Of a stretch of DNA of 64,000 nt, positions 1 through 10,275 are shown in pieces. Position numbers and translations under genes: made by a program. The DNA lies in contig NZ_JWLI01000005.1 of the NCBI RefSeq assembly GCF_000813965.1, positions 310,001-374,000 on the forward strand, in the 5' to 3' direction. Position 1 is the stretch's first letter. The number at the start of each line of letters is the position of its first letter. Below the pieces are notes generated by a model that did not search any database, was not told where the DNA came from, and saw nothing but the letters and a program-made list of their open reading frames with translations. The DNA comes from Leisingera sp. ANG-M7 (GTDB lineage: Bacteria; Pseudomonadota; Alphaproteobacteria; Rhodobacterales; Rhodobacteraceae).

Positions 1-1154
1 GCCTTGGCGCGGGCGTTGCCCATGAACATGAACTTGCCAACCTTGACCTTCTTGCCTTCGGCTTTCAGCGCGTCCTCGGTCGCACCGACGGTCGCAACCT
101 CGGGGGTGGTGTAGACGACACCCGGAATGACGCCGTAGTTCACGTGGCCATGCTTACCGGCGATCACTTCGGCTACCGCCATGCCCTCATCCTCGGCCTT
201 GTGGGCCAGCATCGGGCCTTCGATCACATCGCCGATGGCATAGATGCCGGGCAGGTTGGTGCGCCAGTGGTTGTCGGTGGCGATCTGGCCGCGCTCGGTC
301 ATCTTGATGCCAAGCGCATCCAGCCCCAGCCCTTCGCTGTAGGGTTTGCGGCCCGTGGCCACCAGCACCACATCGGCGTCCAGCGTGACCTCGTCGCCGC
401 CCTTCTTGGGCTGGTATTTGACTTTGGCTTTGGTCTTGGTGGTCTCCACCCCCTGCACTGCGGCGCCCAGGATGATGTTGAGGCCCTGCTTTTCCAGGAT
501 CCTTTTGAAGGAGCGCTGAACGTCCTTGTCCATGCCGGGGCAGACTGCGTCCATGTATTCGACCACGGTCACTTCCGACCCGAGGCGGGCATAGACCGAG
601 CCCAGTTCCAGACCGATGACGCCGGCGCCGATCACTGCCAGCTTTTTCGGGATCTTCGGCAGCTCCAGCGCGCCGGTGGAGGAGACCACGATCTTTTCGT
701 CGATCTCCACGCCCGGGATGGAGGCAGGCACCGAGCCGGAGGCGATCACGATGTTCTTGGCTTCATGCACCTCGTCGCCGACCTGCACCTTGCCGGCCGC
801 CGGAATGGACGCCCAGCCCTTGATCCAGTCGATCTTGTTCTTCTTGAACAGGAACTCGATGCCGCCGGTGTTCTGGCCGATCACCTCGTCCTTGTAGGCC
901 TTCATCTGGTCCCAGTCGACCGAGGGGCTTTTGCCCTTGAGGCCCATATGGGCAAAGTTGTGCTCTGCCTCATGCAGCAGATGGGTCGAATGCAGCAGGG
1001 CCTTGGACGGGATGCAGCCCACGTTCAGGCAGGTGCCGCCGAGGGTCTCGCGGCCCTCGACAACAGCTGTCTTCAGTCCCAGCTGGGCGCAGCGGATGGC
1101 ACAGACATAGCCGCCGGGGCCGGCGCCGATTACGATGACGTCATATTGGGACAT
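1..1154 (-). CDS. lpd: Dihydrolipoyl dehydrogenase (E3), 3' end outside window
   Basis: E3 reoxidises the dihydrolipoyl groups of the 2-oxoglutarate dehydrogenase complex and passes electrons to NAD+ through FAD and a redox disulfide. The N-terminus ([16 protein letters not shown]) carries the FAD-binding GxGxxG at residues 10-15. The active-site disulfide motif [13 protein letters not shown] gives Cys42 and Cys47. A second GxGxxG ([12 protein letters not shown]) marks the NAD domain. About 384 codons are visible; the C-terminal dimerisation domain with the catalytic His-Glu pair lies beyond base 1. The ATG at 1154 follows a GAGGAAAA ribosome site. As the last TCA gene of the sucC-to-lpd series, it very probably serves OdhB rather than pyruvate dehydrogenase, although E3 can be shared. 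The family assignment is secure. Confidence 0.97.
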   Translation of the reverse strand, partial: MSQYDVIVIGAGPGGYVCAIRCAQLGLKTAVVEGRETLGGTCLNVGCIPSKALLHSTHLLHEAEHNFAHMGLKGKSPSVDWDQMKAYKDEVIGQNTGGIEFLFKKNKIDWIKGWASIPAAGKVQVGDEVHEAKNIVIASGSVPASIPGVEIDEKIVVSSTGALELPKIPKKLAVIGAGVIGLELGSVYARLGSEVTVVEYMDAVCPGMDKDVQRSFKRILEKQGLNIILGAAVQGVETTKTKAKVKYQPKKGGDEVTLDADVVLVATGRKPYSEGLGLDALGIKMTERGQIATDNHWRTNLPGIYAIGDVIEGPMLAHKAEDEGMAVAEVIAGKHGHVNYGVIPGVVYTTPEVATVGATEDALKAEGKKVKVGKFMFMGNARAK

Positions 1155-1224
1155 GGGTCGGTTTTCCTCGTTTCTCCCCGGTTCCGTTCAGCGGAACACG
1201 CATTAGGGGATAGTGGTCTGATGA

Positions 1225-1494
1225 TCAGACGGGGGTCAACATCTTGATCGAGATATTGGTGACCCCGTCGCGTTCAAGGTGCATGGCGAGTTCTTCCGAG
1301 CCGAAGAAGGCGCGGGCTTTCTCCAGATCGGTGATCGCAAACAGCGCCACGGCGTGGTTTTTCTGGTCAGGATCGCTCCAGACGTTCAAATCGGTGATGC
1401 CCGCGGCCTGCCGGTTGCGCTTGTCCTGCCGGAACACGGTCAGCCAGGCGTTGAAATCGGCCACATCGGCCTGCCAGAGAACATGGGTTGCCAT
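1225..1494 (-). CDS. Small conserved hypothetical protein (89 aa)
   Basis: I do not recognise a named function. The protein begins MATHVLWQADVADFNAWLTVF and is a compact single domain with a pattern of short strands and helices like dimeric alpha/beta-barrel (ABM-like) proteins; that resemblance is only an impression. The ATG at 1494 is chosen over the longer reading because AAGGAG lies just in front of it. There is no signal peptide and no membrane segment. It is the last gene before lpd in the minus-strand series, about 70 bases from the lpd start, and may be cotranscribed with it. Confidence 0.7.
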   Translation of the reverse strand: MATHVLWQADVADFNAWLTVFRQDKRNRQAAGITDLNVWSDPDQKNHAVALFAITDLEKARAFFGSEELAMHLERDGVTNISIKMLTPV

Positions 1495-1680
1495 CGGGGT
1501 TACTCCTTTATCCGTTTTGAAGGCAGGATGCCCTGGTAAGGGTAAGGAGCGCTTTGATTCCACTCAAATAAGGCGGGTTCTGTATTCAGGTTTGCAGAAA
1601 GGGTGCGCTGCCCCTGGCCCATGCGCAGTGGGGCTCTGCCCCGTTCGGCCCTGAAACCGCCCCCCAGGCGGTTTCCAAGA

Positions 1681-1719
1681 CGGGCCTCACCCCCCGGAGT
1701 ATTTTTACAAAGGTGAAAG
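1681..1719 (-). repeat. Roseobacter-type intergenic repeat copy
   Basis: The stretch reads CGGGCCTCACCCCCCG followed by CGGAGTATTTTTACAAAGG and ends directly against the MAPEG stop codon. The first 16 bases recur exactly between paaC and paaD (50877-50892). The CCCCGG-GTATTT-AAAG part recurs with changes in the opposite orientation at 35719-35743. Short GC-rich elements of this type are common between genes in Rhodobacteraceae. I see no transposase and treat it as a small dispersed repeat. Confidence 0.5.
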
Positions 1720-1720
1720 C

Positions 1721-2113
1721 TCATGCGAGGAGCACCCCCGCGAGCATCGCGGCTAGGCCGCTGGTGGCGATGAGCCAGATGGCGGTGCGCAGATAGGGCA
1801 CGCCGCTGAGGTAGGCAGGCAGGTAGAGAGCGCGGCCTGTGAGATAGGTGTAGATGCCGCTGGTGATCAGCGCGCTCTGCAGGCCTGCCAGTTCTGAAAC
1901 CAGCGCAAGGGCGATGAAGACCGGGGCGGTTTCCAGGAAATTGGTGAAGGCGCGGCGTGCCCGGCCTGCCAGTGCGCTGCGGGAGACGGATGTGTCACGC
2001 GGGCCCGCGGTCCAAGCGTTGCCAACGGACAGCTTCAGCAGGAAGCTGTCACAGCTCACGTGGATCAGGGCGAGGATCGAGAGGCAGACAAGGCCCCAGA
2101 GCGGGAGGGTCAT
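1721..2113 (-). CDS. MAPEG family membrane protein (130 aa)
   Basis: This is a member of the MAPEG superfamily, small integral membrane proteins related to microsomal glutathione transferases and leukotriene synthases. It has about four hydrophobic segments (residues 5-20, 58-75, 82-105, 112-129). The signature region RARRAFTNFLETAPVFIALAL is at about 51-71, where the Asn-x-x-Glu pair is typical of the family. The length is normal. No substrate can be deduced; bacterial members are mostly uncharacterised. The ATG at 2113 has no clear ribosome site. It lies between the sulfotransferase and the 89-aa gene on the same strand as the TCA genes. Confidence 0.85.
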   Translation of the reverse strand: MTLPLWGLVCLSILALIHVSCDSFLLKLSVGNAWTAGPRDTSVSRSALAGRARRAFTNFLETAPVFIALALVSELAGLQSALITSGIYTYLTGRALYLPAYLSGVPYLRTAIWLIATSGLAAMLAGVLLA

Positions 2114-2335
2114 AGGGTGTGTCTCTCAAACGGGCCGGAGTTCGCGATGGCAGTGCTTTGAGGACATGGGATACAGCCGGAAATTGCCGGACAATTGCAA
2201 AGTGCGCTCCAACGCTGGCGTTTCAGTGACAAGGGACGCCCTCTTAACAATTCGGATTGAACTGGATGCGGCTCATGGATCATGCGGAGCGAAGCCCCCT
2301 GTTCGTTCATATTCGTCGGATCAAGCGAAGAACGC
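2114..2335. other. Intergenic region between MAPEG gene and sulfotransferase
   Basis: These 222 bases contain no ORF I trust on either strand and no strong hairpin. The composition is closer to the low-GC sulfotransferase than to the TCA genes. A promoter for the MAPEG gene could lie here but I cannot point to convincing boxes. Confidence 0.4.
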
Positions 2336-3172
2336 CTAATATCCAAATGCTTCGAAATCTGCCCGGTAGATTTGTTCAATGCGGGATTTGACGGAACTCG
2401 TCAGCAAGGTCTCACCTTCAAACTCTCCACTGTTCTTGTTGGCGTGAGGAACAGACCAATTGTCAGGGAGCTTGCGGTCAAGTCTCTCTGCCACCGACTT
2501 GTAGAAAGTTCCAAGATCTTCGGTCCGCCCGATCAGGTCGGCCTGGAACACATTTGGCTTGATGGAAGGAACCAGCGGTCTCCAATGCGGATCAACGCTG
2601 TCAGGGCCGGCCTGTTCAATCGTCTGAGCGACATAGTCGAGAAACTTCTCGAAACCTGCAGCCGTTCTGATGTCATTGTTCCAGTCGAACCGAACCATAG
2701 CATTCATCCGCAAGCGTTCGTCCACAAACCAGGGGTGATTGCGGTCATGTGATACGCAAAGATACAAGAAAGCCGACAGCGCCCGCCGTTCAGGGTTCCG
2801 AACAGTGGTCAGCTGCAACGTATCCGGAAGCAGCCGGTGCCCGCGAGGGAACGCGATCAGCGGCTGAAAGAGACCTGCTTCAGTCAGGCGGTGAGACGTG
2901 GCATCCGGATTGATGTCGGTGGCTGATGCAAACCTTGCCGTCAGCGGGATCCCGAACTCAAGTTCGAAGAGAAACCGTTTAGTCGAACTTGTGCCAGTTT
3001 TTCCGTTTGCTTTGTATGACCATGTGCGGCTTTGAGGGACGAAGATCCTCAGGAAATAGTCACGCACAGCAGGGAGATCTGAAAACTCATCAGGGAATGC
3101 CTGAAGGGCAGCGTCAAGGATGGCTTGACGCTGCTTCGGTCTCGGCGCTGTGTTGAAAAAGATCTCCGCCAT
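2336..3172 (-). CDS. Sulfotransferase family protein inserted between odhB and lpd
   Basis: This is a PAPS-dependent sulfotransferase of the Sulfotransfer_2 (carbohydrate sulfotransferase-like) type by motif. YKANGKTGTSSTKRF at about residues 53-67 fits the 5'-phosphosulfate loop, and TVRNPERRALSAFLYL at about 122-137 fits the 3'-phosphate loop (R-x-P-x-x-R-x-x-S). The acceptor is unknown; a surface polysaccharide is plausible. No signal peptide is seen. The start ATG lies only 5 bases after the odhB stop and has no Shine-Dalgarno sequence, so translation may depend on coupling to odhB. Three sampled 60-base lines are 47-50% GC, against 63% in a neighbouring odhB line, suggesting later acquisition. 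The family call is fairly sure, the role is not. Confidence 0.75.
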   Translation of the reverse strand: MAEIFFNTAPRPKQRQAILDAALQAFPDEFSDLPAVRDYFLRIFVPQSRTWSYKANGKTGTSSTKRFLFELEFGIPLTARFASATDINPDATSHRLTEAGLFQPLIAFPRGHRLLPDTLQLTTVRNPERRALSAFLYLCVSHDRNHPWFVDERLRMNAMVRFDWNNDIRTAAGFEKFLDYVAQTIEQAGPDSVDPHWRPLVPSIKPNVFQADLIGRTEDLGTFYKSVAERLDRKLPDNWSVPHANKNSGEFEGETLLTSSVKSRIEQIYRADFEAFGY

Positions 3173-3177
3173 AAAAG

Positions 3178-4692
<1,515 letters not shown>

Positions 4693-4704
4693 GTCTCTTT
4701 ATCC

Positions 4705-7656
4705 TCAGATGCTCAGCGCTTCGTTCACGAGGGCTGCTTGTTGGGCTTTGTGTTCGCTGGCCAGGCCGGTTGCGGGCGAAGCCGAGGTGGCGCGGCCTGC
4801 ATAGACGGGCCGGGTGTGCTTGGCGCCGATGCGGGTCAGCACCCATTCGATGTTGGGCTCGATGAAGGTCCAGGCGCCCTGATTCTTGGGCTCTTCCTGG
4901 CACCAGACCATTTCCGCCTGTTTGAAGCGTTCCAGCTCCTTCACCATCGAGATGGCAGGGAACGGGTAGAACTGCTCGATCCGCATCAGGTAGACGTCGG
5001 TGATGCCGCGGGCGTCGCGTTCTTCCAGCAGGTCGTAGTAGACCTTGCCCGAGCACATCACCACGCGCTTGATCTTGTCGTCCGCCACCAGCTGGGTATC
5101 GGAGTTGCCGTGCTGCGCGTCATCCCACAGCACCCGGTGGAAGCTGGAGCCAGTGGTGAATTCCTCTGCCTTGCTGACCGCCAGTTTGTGGCGCAGCAGG
5201 GACTTCGGGGTCACCAGGATCAGAGGCTTGCGGAAGGTGCGGTGCAGCTGGCGGCGCAGGATGTGGAAGTAGTTCGCAGGCGTTGTGCAGTTGGCAACGA
5301 TCCAGTTGTCCTGGCCGCACATCTGCAGGAAGCGCTCCAGACGGGCGGAGGAGTGCTCCGGCCCCTGGCCCTCGAACCCGTGCGGCAGCAGGCAGACGAG
5401 GCCTGACATCCTGAGCCATTTGCTTTCGCCCGACGAGATGAACTGGTCGAACATGATCTGGGCGCCGTTGGCGAAATCGCCGAACTGGGCCTCCCACAGG
5501 GTCAGGGCGTTGGGTTCCGCCAGCGAGTAGCCGTATTCAAAACCCAGCACCGCATATTCGGACAGGGCCGAGTCGATCACCTCGTACTGGGCCTGGCCCG
5601 CACGGATGTTGTTGAGCGGGTAGTAGCGCTCCTCGGTCTCCTGGTTGACGATGCCGGAATGGCGCTGGGAGAAGGTGCCGCGGGTGGCGTCCTGGCCCGC
5701 AAGGCGGACCGGATAGCCTTCGGTCATCAGCGAGCCAAAGGCCAGCGCCTCGCCGGTGGCCCAGTCAAAGCCTTCACCGGTTTCGAACATCTTGCCGCGC
5801 GCATCCAGAACCCGGCCGACGGTGCGGTGCAGCGGGAACCCTTCGGGCACCCGGCTGAGCGCGTTGCCGATCTCGGCCAGCGTCTCCGGTTTGATCGCGG
5901 TGCGGCCGCGCTGGTAGTCGGCGTCCTTCTTGTCCAGATGCGACCAGCGCCCGTCCAGCCAGTCGGCCTTGTTGGGCTTGTAGTTCTTGCCGGTCTCGAA
6001 CTCTTCATTCAGATGCGCCTGGAAGGCCGCCTTCATGTCCTCGATCTCGCCCTCGGGGATTAGGCCGTCCTTGACCAGCCGGTCGGTATAGAGGGTGAGC
6101 GTGGTCTTGTGGCCCTTGATTTTCTTGTACATCAAGGGGTTGGTGAACATCGGCTCATCGCCTTCGTTGTGACCGAAGCGGCGGTAGCAGAAGATGTCCA
6201 GCACGACATCCTTGTGGAATTTCTGGCGGAACTCGGTGGCAACCTTGGCCGCATGCACCACCGCCTCCGGGTCGTCGCCGTTCACGTGGAAGATCGGCGC
6301 CTCAACCACCAGCGCATTGTCGGTGGGGTAGGGGGAGGAGCGCGAGAAATGCGGTGCAGTGGTGAAGCCGATCTGGTTGTTCACCACGATATGCATGGTG
6401 CCGCCGGCCTTATGGCCCCTGAGGCCCGACAGGGCAAAGCATTCCGCCACCACGCCCTGGCCCGCAAAGGCCGCATCGCCGTGCAGCAGGATCGGCAGCA
6501 CCTGGCTGCGGTCGGTGTCGCCCAGCTGGTCCTGCTTGGCGCGGACCTTGCCCAGAACCACCGGGTTCACCGCCTCCAGGTGGGAGGGGTTGGCGGTAAG
6601 GCTGAGGTGCACGTTGTTGCCGTCGAACTCGCGGTCGGACGACGCGCCGAGGTGGTATTTCACGTCGCCGGAGCCGTCCACATCCTCGGGCTTGAAGCTG
6701 CCGCCCTGAAACTCGTTGAAGATCGCCCGGTAGGGCTTCTGCATCACATTGGCGAGGATATTGAGGCGGCCGCGGTGCGGCATGCCGATCACGATGTCCC
6801 GCACACCCAAGGCGCCGCCACGCTTGATGATCTGCTCCATCGCCGGGATGAGGCTCTCGCCGCCGTCCAGGCCAAAGCGCTTGGTGCCGGTGTATTTGAC
6901 GTGCAGGAACTTCTCAAAGCCCTCGGCCTCGACCATCTTGTTGAGGATCGCCTTGCGCCCCTCGCGGGTGAAGGTGATTTCCTTGTCGTAGCCCTCAATC
7001 CGTTCCTTCAGCCAGCTGGCCTCTTCGGGATTGGAGATGTGCATGTACTGCAGCGCGAAGGTGCCGCAATAGGTGCGTTTCACGATCTCCACGATCTGGC
7101 GCATGGTTGCGACCTGCAGGCCCAGCACGTTGTCGAGGAAAATCGGCCGGTCCATGTCGGCATCGGTGAAGCCGTAAGATTTCGGATCCAGTTCCGGGTG
7201 GCTGGCGCTTGCGCGCATGCCCAGCGGATCAAGGTCGGCCGCCAGATGGCCTCGGATCCGGTAGGCGCGGATCAGCATCAGCGCGCGGATCGAGTCCAGC
7301 ACCGCGCGCTGGATCTGATCATCGGTGACCTCGACGCCCTTGGCGGCGGCCTTGTCCTTGATTTTCTTGCCCGCGCCCTTGGCCTCCGCAGGGGCCGGCC
7401 ATTCGCCGGTCAGCGCGCCGGTCAGATCGTCATTGGGGGCCGGCGGCCAGTCGCCGCGCGCCCAGGAGGGGCCCTTGGCCTCTGCCTTCACGTCCAGTTC
7501 GGCGTCGCCCATCTGGCGGAAAAACTCGGCCCAGGCGGCATCCACCGCGTTGGGGTCATTGGCGTAACGGGCATAAAGCTGCTCCAGATACTCCGCATTG
7601 TGCCCCTGCATGAAGGAGGAGGCGTGGAAGAGGTCGTTGGGCGATTGGTCGGTCAT
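4705..7656 (-). CDS. sucA: 2-Oxoglutarate dehydrogenase E1 component
   Basis: Thiamine-diphosphate-dependent E1 that decarboxylates 2-oxoglutarate and succinylates the lipoyl groups of OdhB. The 983-aa length and order fit the family. The N-terminus (NDLFHASSFMQGHNAEYLEQLY) is the E2-binding helix. Further on come GMPHRGRLNILANV, HGDAAFAGQGVVAE (ThDP/Mg binding) and the C-terminal transketolase-like half with LLPHGFEGQGPEHSSAR. A GGAG ribosome site lies in front of the ATG at 7656. It is preceded by the small secreted-protein gene and followed closely by odhB, so E1 and E2 are cotranscribed. Confidence 0.98.
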   Translation of the reverse strand: MTDQSPNDLFHASSFMQGHNAEYLEQLYARYANDPNAVDAAWAEFFRQMGDAELDVKAEAKGPSWARGDWPPAPNDDLTGALTGEWPAPAEAKGAGKKIKDKAAAKGVEVTDDQIQRAVLDSIRALMLIRAYRIRGHLAADLDPLGMRASASHPELDPKSYGFTDADMDRPIFLDNVLGLQVATMRQIVEIVKRTYCGTFALQYMHISNPEEASWLKERIEGYDKEITFTREGRKAILNKMVEAEGFEKFLHVKYTGTKRFGLDGGESLIPAMEQIIKRGGALGVRDIVIGMPHRGRLNILANVMQKPYRAIFNEFQGGSFKPEDVDGSGDVKYHLGASSDREFDGNNVHLSLTANPSHLEAVNPVVLGKVRAKQDQLGDTDRSQVLPILLHGDAAFAGQGVVAECFALSGLRGHKAGGTMHIVVNNQIGFTTAPHFSRSSPYPTDNALVVEAPIFHVNGDDPEAVVHAAKVATEFRQKFHKDVVLDIFCYRRFGHNEGDEPMFTNPLMYKKIKGHKTTLTLYTDRLVKDGLIPEGEIEDMKAAFQAHLNEEFETGKNYKPNKADWLDGRWSHLDKKDADYQRGRTAIKPETLAEIGNALSRVPEGFPLHRTVGRVLDARGKMFETGEGFDWATGEALAFGSLMTEGYPVRLAGQDATRGTFSQRHSGIVNQETEERYYPLNNIRAGQAQYEVIDSALSEYAVLGFEYGYSLAEPNALTLWEAQFGDFANGAQIMFDQFISSGESKWLRMSGLVCLLPHGFEGQGPEHSSARLERFLQMCGQDNWIVANCTTPANYFHILRRQLHRTFRKPLILVTPKSLLRHKLAVSKAEEFTTGSSFHRVLWDDAQHGNSDTQLVADDKIKRVVMCSGKVYYDLLEERDARGITDVYLMRIEQFYPFPAISMVKELERFKQAEMVWCQEEPKNQGAWTFIEPNIEWVLTRIGAKHTRPVYAGRATSASPATGLASEHKAQQAALVNEALSI

Positions 7657-7697
7657 CTTAAGCTCCCGAAGAGTCGGTATGCGGTTGTTGGGGCAGG

Positions 7698-7973
7698 TCA
7701 GGGTTCACACTGGAACGTGACCTGTTCCTTGGTCGGGTCGAGCGATTGTTCCGGGCCGGACGTAATGGTCACGGAACTGGCGCCCTTGCAGATTTCGTTT
7801 TCGATACGGTCCTGAACATCCTCAATGCTGGTGCCGGGCTCGAAGTTCAGCACGCCCTGCATCGGCTGGGTGATGGCCGCGGCGGAGGTGGCGGTGAGGA
7901 GGGTGAGGCTTAGTCCTGTCGCACAGACTGGCAACAGGCTGAGAAAACGGAGAGAGCAACTATTCTTGGTCAT
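7698..7973 (-). CDS. Small secreted protein of unknown function (91 aa)
   Basis: A predicted Sec signal peptide (residues 1-33, hydrophobic LLPVCATGLSLTLLTATSAAA) precedes a mature domain of about 58 residues with two Cys (IENEICKGAS and VTFQCEP), which could form a disulfide in the periplasm. I do not recognise the family. The ATG overlaps the stop codon of the DUF805 gene (TAATG), so the two are translationally coupled. It sits 41 bases upstream of sucA. It has no evident link to TCA chemistry. Confidence 0.7.
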   Translation of the reverse strand: MTKNSCSLRFLSLLPVCATGLSLTLLTATSAAAITQPMQGVLNFEPGTSIEDVQDRIENEICKGASSVTITSGPEQSLDPTKEQVTFQCEP

Positions 7974-8473
7974 TAGTGCGCCTCGTGCGGGTTGGGACCG
8001 TATTTGTTCTCACCCGGCTGAGATTTCTTTGAGGTAAAGAACAGGAACAAAACGAGCGGGATCATTGCTGCTGCGAAACCTATACCATTCTGGAGCTGCT
8101 GCAGATTGGGTAGGGCTTTCAATGCGAACATCACGATTGCAAAGAGTGCAAAGGGCACAACAAATATTGTACTGGCTGCCACACCAACATCGTGCAGACG
8201 CCGTGACAGCGCGGCAAAAAACGGTATGGCAAACAATCCAGTATAAAGATTGAAGAACCAAGGGTATTGAGGCCCAAGATAGAAATAGACGCCAAAGTGG
8301 ATTTTGAAGCTGCCTTCGGGTTGTTCAGCAGTCAGGTTCAATCCGACAAACTGGACGAGTGCCAGAAACAAAACAAAAAACCAGAATTCGCTTCGGGCCG
8401 CGCGTCCGCCGAACTGCGCGTAGTTACTCATGCAATTTTTGACTGAGGCCCAAAAGCCCATTTTTTGCACCAT
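7973..8473 (-). CDS. DUF805 family inner-membrane protein
   Basis: The N-terminus matches the DUF805 pattern: a short amphipathic lead, then YAQFGGRAARSEFWFFVLF at residues 18-36, followed by hydrophobic segments (about 29-46, 68-86, 97-118, 134-150). The RLHDVG motif typical of the family is at about 91-96. Function is unknown. ATGs at 8473 and 8461 are both possible and neither has a clear ribosome site; many DUF805 proteins start near MGF, which favours 8461. A sampled line is 42% GC, well below the TCA genes. It lies between sucD and the secreted-protein gene and is probably a later insertion. Confidence 0.82.
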   Translation of the reverse strand: MVQKMGFWASVKNCMSNYAQFGGRAARSEFWFFVLFLALVQFVGLNLTAEQPEGSFKIHFGVYFYLGPQYPWFFNLYTGLFAIPFFAALSRRLHDVGVAASTIFVVPFALFAIVMFALKALPNLQQLQNGIGFAAAMIPLVLFLFFTSKKSQPGENKYGPNPHEAH

Positions 8474-8488
8474 ATTTAATATTGCGCT

Positions 8489-8526
8489 TTTGCCGCACCC
8501 GCTCAGAATAAAGCAAGCGCGGCAAA
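8489..8526 (-). other. Hairpin between sucD and the DUF805 gene
   Basis: An 8-base inverted repeat (TTTGCCGC at 8489-8496, GCGGCAAA at 8519-8526) follows the sucD stop codon on the minus strand. There is no uridine tract, so it is a poor intrinsic terminator. It could stabilise the 3' end of a sucCD message or cause partial attenuation before the downstream genes. Confidence 0.4.
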
Positions 8527-8538
8527 TCGTGTTTTAAC

Positions 8539-9423
8539 TTACTTGCCGATCGCTTTCAGCACCGCTTCACCCAGGCCGGCCGGGCTTTCGGCGACCACGA
8601 TGCCTGCGGATTTCATCGCTTCGATCTTGTCCTCGGCGCCGCCCTTGCCGCCGGCGACAATGGCGCCCGCGTGGCCCATGCGGCGGCCCGGAGGGGCGGT
8701 GCGGCCTGCGATGAAACCTGCAACCGGCTTCTTGCGGCCCTTCTTGGCCTCATCGGCCAGGAACTGCGCCGCCTCTTCCTCGGCGGAGCCGCCGATTTCG
8801 CCGATCATGATGATGCTTTCGGTCTCGTCGTCGGCAAGGAACCATTCCAGCACGTCGATATGCTCGGTGCCCTTGATCGGGTCGCCGCCGATGCCGACGC
8901 AGGTCGACTGGCCCAGGCCCACGTCGGTGGTCTGCTTGACCGCTTCATAAGTCAGGGTGCCGGAGCGGGACACCACGCCGACGGAGCCGCGGCGGTGGAT
9001 GTGGCCGGGCATGATGCCGATCTTGCAGGCGTCAGGGGTGATCACGCCGGGGCAGTTGGGACCGATCAGGATGGAGGAGGAGTTCTCCAGCGCGCGCTTT
9101 ACCTTCATCATGTCGAGAACCGGGATGCCCTCGGTGATCGCGACGATCACTTCCATCTCGGCGTCGATCGCCTCGAGGATCGAGTCCGCGGCAAACGGCG
9201 GCGGCACGTAGATCACGGAGGCGTTGGCCTCGGTCACATGCTTGGCTTCATGCACGGAGTTGAAGACCGGCAGATTCAGGTGGGTCTGGCCGCCTTTGCC
9301 GGGGGTCACGCCACCGACCATCTTGGTGCCGTAGGCAATAGCCTGTTCAGAGTGGAAAGTGCCCTGCGAGCCGGTAAAGCCCTGACAGATGACCTTGGTG
9401 TTTTCGTCGATGAGGACTGCCAT
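8539..9423 (-). CDS. sucD: Succinyl-CoA synthetase alpha subunit (ADP/GDP-forming)
   Basis: The alpha subunit binds CoA and carries the phosphohistidine during conversion of succinyl-CoA to succinate with NTP formation. The 294-aa protein has the CoA-binding N-terminus ([23 protein letters not shown]), the phosphosite region [10 protein letters not shown], and the active-site His251 in [11 protein letters not shown]. Its partner sucC is separated from it by a GT25 glycosyltransferase gene, whereas the two genes usually adjoin. The start follows 12 bases after that gene, consistent with one transcript. Confidence 0.98.
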   Translation of the reverse strand: MAVLIDENTKVICQGFTGSQGTFHSEQAIAYGTKMVGGVTPGKGGQTHLNLPVFNSVHEAKHVTEANASVIYVPPPFAADSILEAIDAEMEVIVAITEGIPVLDMMKVKRALENSSSILIGPNCPGVITPDACKIGIMPGHIHRRGSVGVVSRSGTLTYEAVKQTTDVGLGQSTCVGIGGDPIKGTEHIDVLEWFLADDETESIIMIGEIGGSAEEEAAQFLADEAKKGRKKPVAGFIAGRTAPPGRRMGHAGAIVAGGKGGAEDKIEAMKSAGIVVAESPAGLGEAVLKAIGK

Positions 9424-9435
9424 GTTTCGGTTCCT

Positions 9436-10263
9436 TCAAGCGGTATGTGTGTGTTGGGTCTGCGGGGTGGCCAGGGAACGGCCGTCGAAGCGGATTTTTT
9501 CGAGGGTGGCCCGCCCCAGGACCACGCTGGGAAGTATTCGGAAGCCGCCGCGGAATTCGTATATCCCGCGCCGGAGTTTCTGGCGGATCAGCGGCCAGCC
9601 CTTGGGCCGGTAGCGCGGCGGGCCGACGCCCACTTCACCCGGTGCCTCATTGCCCTGTTCGGCAAGTGCGGGCTGAACCTGATAGACCTTGATGCCGCGT
9701 GCAGGTAGCGAGGCATCGAAGTTGAACAGCAGGTTGTCCAGCGTGATGCAGAACGGGCGGCTGTCCAGCAGATGCTGTGCAGCTTTCCGGCTGATCACAT
9801 ATGCCGCGCCGCCGGCGTGACGGGACAGCATCTGGCGCACCTCGCGGCCCAGATGGGTGAAGCTTTCCTTGCCAAGCGCCACCTGCAGCCTGTTGGCCCG
9901 CCAGCGCTCAAACTTGACAATGTCGGCATCCGCAGGCCACCAGGACAGATCCGCCAGCCAGGCGCCGGTGTCGGGCGACAGGAAGACATCATCCTCCAAG
10001 ATCAGCGCGACATCGGCATCCGAGGCCAGGAAAGTCCTCCAGGCCTTGGCATGGCTGAGGGTGCAGGCCATGTCCTTGGTCTGGAAGTAGCCCCAGTTGC
10101 CCTCGGAGCTGCACTGTTTGAGCATCTCCTCGCGGCTGACCTGGGTACTGTCCACCGCATCAATGCGCACAGCCTCGAGCCCGGCCTGATCCAGCTCCCG
10201 CTGCATCAGCTCCGCCCGGCCCGTGGCCTGCCGCAAGCCTATGAGGTAGACAGCCGCCTTCAC
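9436..10263 (-). CDS. Glycosyltransferase family 25 protein between sucC and sucD
   Basis: This is a GT25 (LPS galactosyltransferase-like) protein. The N-terminus AAVYLIGLRQATGRAELMQ matches the family opening (usually V-x-x-I-N-L), and ALILEDDVFLS places the metal/nucleotide-sugar acidic motif at Glu90-Asp91-Asp92. ACTLSHAKAWR at 67-77 matches the conserved G-x-x-G/L-S-H segment. The start is GTG at 10263, needed because the family N-terminus begins at once. It lies 12 bases after sucC and 12 before sucD, so it is likely cotranscribed with them. It probably acts in the cytoplasm on lipopolysaccharide or another surface glycan. The donor and acceptor cannot be deduced. Confidence 0.82.
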   Translation of the reverse strand: MKAAVYLIGLRQATGRAELMQRELDQAGLEAVRIDAVDSTQVSREEMLKQCSSEGNWGYFQTKDMACTLSHAKAWRTFLASDADVALILEDDVFLSPDTGAWLADLSWWPADADIVKFERWRANRLQVALGKESFTHLGREVRQMLSRHAGGAAYVISRKAAQHLLDSRPFCITLDNLLFNFDASLPARGIKVYQVQPALAEQGNEAPGEVGVGPPRYRPKGWPLIRQKLRRGIYEFRGGFRILPSVVLGRATLEKIRFDGRSLATPQTQHTHTA

Positions 10264-10275
10264 CGGATCTGGCCC

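Noticed and set aside
1216-1230. Small dyad GTCTGA-TGA-TCAGAC
   Set aside because: It overlaps the stop codon of the 89-aa gene and is short; no uridine tract follows, so I do not call a terminator.
6109-7815. Long plus-strand reading frame opposite sucA (568 codons)
   Set aside because: It is antisense to a certain sucA gene, rich in His, Gly and Ala as expected from the opposite strand of high-GC DNA, and has no family motifs.
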